From Ignavibacteriota bacterium (GTDB lineage Bacteria > Bacteroidota > Kapaibacteriia > Palsa-1295), in NCBI GenBank assembly GCA_003151215.1, contig PLXB01000133.1, positions 1 through 5,982 on the forward strand: a stretch of DNA of 5,982 nt. The letters run 5' to 3'. How positions within the stretch are numbered: position 1 is the stretch's first letter; each line of letters opens with the position of its first letter. Of the stretch, positions 5,962-5,982 are shown one piece after another. The notes under the pieces were generated by a model. That model saw only the letters and a program-made list of their open reading frames with translations. It did not search any database and was not told the origin of the DNA. The position numbers were made by a program, and so were the translations under genes.

Positions 5962-5969
5962 TGTATTAT

Positions 5970-5977
5970 CTCCCTCT
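5970..5977 (-). promoter_or_regulatory. Strong Shine-Dalgarno site for the small anchored protein
   Basis: On the minus strand this reads AGAGGGAG, purine-rich and complementary to the 16S rRNA tail, eight bases before the ATG at 5961-5959. It is the clearest such site in the window and supports the reality and the start of this otherwise anonymous gene. Confidence 0.5.
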
Positions 5978-5982
5978 TTATT

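Overview
The window is an ordinary-looking chromosomal stretch of moderate to low GC. It most likely comes from the Bacteroidota/Chlorobi-Ignavibacteria side of the tree. The main support is a C-terminal type IX secretion (T9SS) sorting domain on the protein encoded at 1030-2099, since T9SS is confined to that group. Supporting signs are weak or absent Shine-Dalgarno sequences on several genes and a perfect Bacteroidota-type -7 box (TAnnTTTG) ahead of one gene. I cannot name a genus; Ignavibacteria/Kapabacteria-like lineages are a guess.

Layout. On the minus strand at the left are a DUF1801 protein, cut by the window edge (1-397), and upstream of it a small YidJ/NATD1-type GNAT acetyltransferase (454-732). 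A possible 23-codon leader ORF (716-787) overlaps the start of the GNAT gene. A divergent intergenic region (788-1029) carries a sigma70-like promoter for a plus-strand exported T9SS-substrate gene (1030-2099). That gene is split by a single-base frameshift at about 1275-1331. Convergent to it, on the minus strand, is an exported 486-residue metallo-beta-lactamase-fold protein whose metal site is partly lost (2154-3614). A second divergent region (3615-3786) leads to a plus-strand NTF2/SnoaL-like protein (3787-4197) and then an exported serine hydrolase of the class C beta-lactamase family (4284-5630). Convergent to that is a small membrane-anchored protein of unknown function (5650-5961, minus).

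How the genes relate. Most genes are single units in alternating orientation, so I see no operon encoding one pathway. Three or four products (T9SS substrate, MBL-fold protein, serine hydrolase, small anchored protein) carry N-terminal export or anchor signals, so much of the window concerns the cell envelope. The most useful points for follow-up are the frameshifted T9SS gene, the altered metal-binding motif of the MBL-fold protein, and the overlapping small ORF ahead of the acetyltransferase. I found no mobile element, tRNA, rRNA, CRISPR array or convincing multi-gene novel system.
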